In this document: in pieces, positions 32,488 to 33,503 of the stretch | How the letters are laid out: every line of letters begins with the position of its first letter | Position numbering within the stretch: the first letter of the stretch is position 1 | Source: Bradyrhizobium valentinum | GTDB lineage: Bacteria; Pseudomonadota; Alphaproteobacteria; Rhizobiales; Xanthobacteraceae | Direction of reading: 5' to 3' | DNA: 33,503 bases | Assembly: GCF_001440405.1 (NCBI RefSeq) | Contig: NZ_LLXX01000122.1 | Coordinates: forward strand, 46,096 to 79,598 | Made by a program: the position numbers and the translations under genes | Notes under the pieces: generated by a model | Databases searched by the model: none | Seen by the model: the letters and a program-made list of their open reading frames with translations, nothing else | What the model was told of the DNA's origin: nothing

Positions 32488-33155
32488 GTGAGACAAAAGA
32501 CCAAACGAGTTCTGGTTATCGCGGCGGCGCTCGCGACGATCTGGGGTGTTGCAGGCGCTGAAGCCGCACGAAGGGTGAATGTAGCAAAGGCAAATACGCG
32601 GATGCGGCGCGCGAGGCGCTCTCGCGGTTTCTAGACTTGACGGTCCTGTATAACAAGAAATCGCAACGGCCTGAGGTACTAGCAAAGGAAGGCCGGTCTG
32701 GAATTTTGACCGCATGTTGCCCATTGGATCAAGCGCGTGTCTTTTCGACGTGGCAGGTTCGCAAGAAGACATCGACAGTGGGTGGTTTGAAGGCGACATT
32801 ACCGTTACCCGTGCGATCGATGGCACGATCAACGCGGACCGCATAGTGCTTCCAAACCCCACGTACGAAAGCACGTTAAGGGGTTTCCAGAAACATTGCA
32901 TTTGGGCGAAGCTACTGGATGACACTCGGCGTTATTTTGCCAGCACTAAACTTGGGCTTTTCGAAGCCGAGCCGCACGACGTCGAATCGATATTCAAGTG
33001 CGACACCGGGAGACGGCAGAGGGTATATTGGCGGCCGGTTGATCTTTAAGTTTCGCGGATATGACGGCAAGCCATACCGGGCGACCTTCGATGCTGTCTT
33101 CGGGCGAGGCGGGTGCTTTGTTGACTTCTTCCGCTACTACGCGGACCTCTTCTGA
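32488..33155 (+). pseudogene. Secreted-protein gene broken by frameshifts
   Basis: GTG 32488, with GAAGGA at 32475-32480, starts a clear signal peptide: a positive head (RQKTKR), a hydrophobic core (VLVIAAALATIWGVAGA) and an Ala-x-Ala site near residue 26-27. The frame stops at 32634. A second frame continues with KYADAAREALSRFLDLTVLY and NKKSQRPEVLAKEGRSGIL, a third from about 32710 with SSACLFDVAGSQEDIDSGWF and FEGDITVTRAIDGTINADRI to about 33000, and a fourth with GGRLIFKFRGYDGKPYRATF ending at TGA 33155. Put together this would be a periplasmic or exported protein of about 220 residues. I do not recognise its family. It has at least three indels. Confidence 0.55.
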
Positions 33156-33503
33156 GTCGGAAAACCGAGGACCTGCCCCGCAATTGCCGACTGGCAACGG
33201 TGCTGTTTGCCCGACGTACATTCCGGCAATGCCGTTTCTCCACTTGGCGTACTCGCGAATGAACGAGGACGCAGCCGAGGCATGCATCGCCTACGCCTTC
33301 CGGGACCGTGGGCCTCGCTTCTCGAAAGCTTGCCCGTAGCCGCATCTTGTTGGCCGAAGCGGCCATTGCGCATTCGTGACAGAGGCCGAGCACCCTATCG
33401 TCATGGCGCCGGCCCGAATACGACCAATGACCGCCGAAATCCGTAGCCTAGTACCCACTTTCCTTGGATCGTGAGTCGTGATTCAAGATATGGATGATAC
33501 CCG
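33156..33503. other. Window end, no recognisable gene
   Basis: Short frames exist on both strands (for example a rightward one reading MPFLHLAYSRMNEDAAEACI) but none shows family resemblance or a convincing start. No repeat or RNA feature was seen. Confidence 0.4.

Overview
The window looks like part of a symbiosis island of an alphaproteobacterial nitrogen fixer close to Bradyrhizobium. The evidence is the gene order nifD-K-E-N-X without nifH in front of nifD, the separate iscA/nifU-like/nifS/nifT block, the nifB-ferredoxin-nifZ block, GC-rich coding DNA, and three well-formed sigma-54 (-24/-12) promoters, each with a NifA-type upstream element (TGT-N10-ACA). The genus is inferred from this layout and from protein resemblance recalled from memory; no search was run.

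Layout. 1-634: start of a malic enzyme gene, leftward. 783-1133: SufE-like remnant. 1212-9076: NifA/sigma-54-driven operon nifD, nifK, nifE, nifN, nifX, a DUF269 gene, a DUF683 gene and the 8-Cys ferredoxin fdxB. 9077-16132: about 7 kb of accessory DNA. It holds a truncated MocR-type regulator, a complete hipBA module with a candidate operator, a small unknown gene, an orphan piece of the Wadjet subunit JetA, a DUF4258-type toxin with an MqsA-like antitoxin, a frameshifted membrane-anchored ORF and a decayed AbiEii toxin. 16133-20322: a Rieske protein, an unknown gene on the opposite strand, then a second NifA/sigma-54 unit: iscA-type carrier, a frameshifted NifU-C-terminal-like gene, nifS, nifT/fixU and a SIR2-like gene. 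20432-27505: a third NifA/sigma-54 unit starting with nifB and fdxN. It continues through a twice-frameshifted HesB-like gene, a TPR-like protein, a 4Fe4S/leucine-rich-variant protein, two NifZ-family genes, a DUF3024-like and a DUF6129-like gene, a DegT-family protein lacking the usual PLP lysine, a broken 2Fe-2S ferredoxin, a 76-residue unknown and a second Rieske protein. 27506-33503: one possible gene, a short IS701-type deletion derivative with intact ends, an IS630-type element inserted in an IS5-type remnant, and degraded DNA including a broken secreted-protein gene.

How the parts work together. nifDK encode the MoFe protein. NifB, NifEN and NifX make and carry the FeMo-cofactor precursor. 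NifS, the IscA-type carrier and the NifU-like protein supply Fe-S units. NifZ acts in P-cluster maturation. The ferredoxins supply electrons. The three promoter/UAS pairs imply co-induction by NifA under low oxygen. Several small partners (Rieske proteins, DUF3024, DUF6129, Lys-less DegT, SIR2-like) sit inside these operons but have no assigned role here; they are the best candidates for undescribed nitrogenase-support functions.

Several genes in the nif part carry frameshifts (the NifU-like gene, the HesB-like gene, the 2Fe-2S ferredoxin). This is either real decay in a symbiotic island or sequence error; reads are needed to decide.
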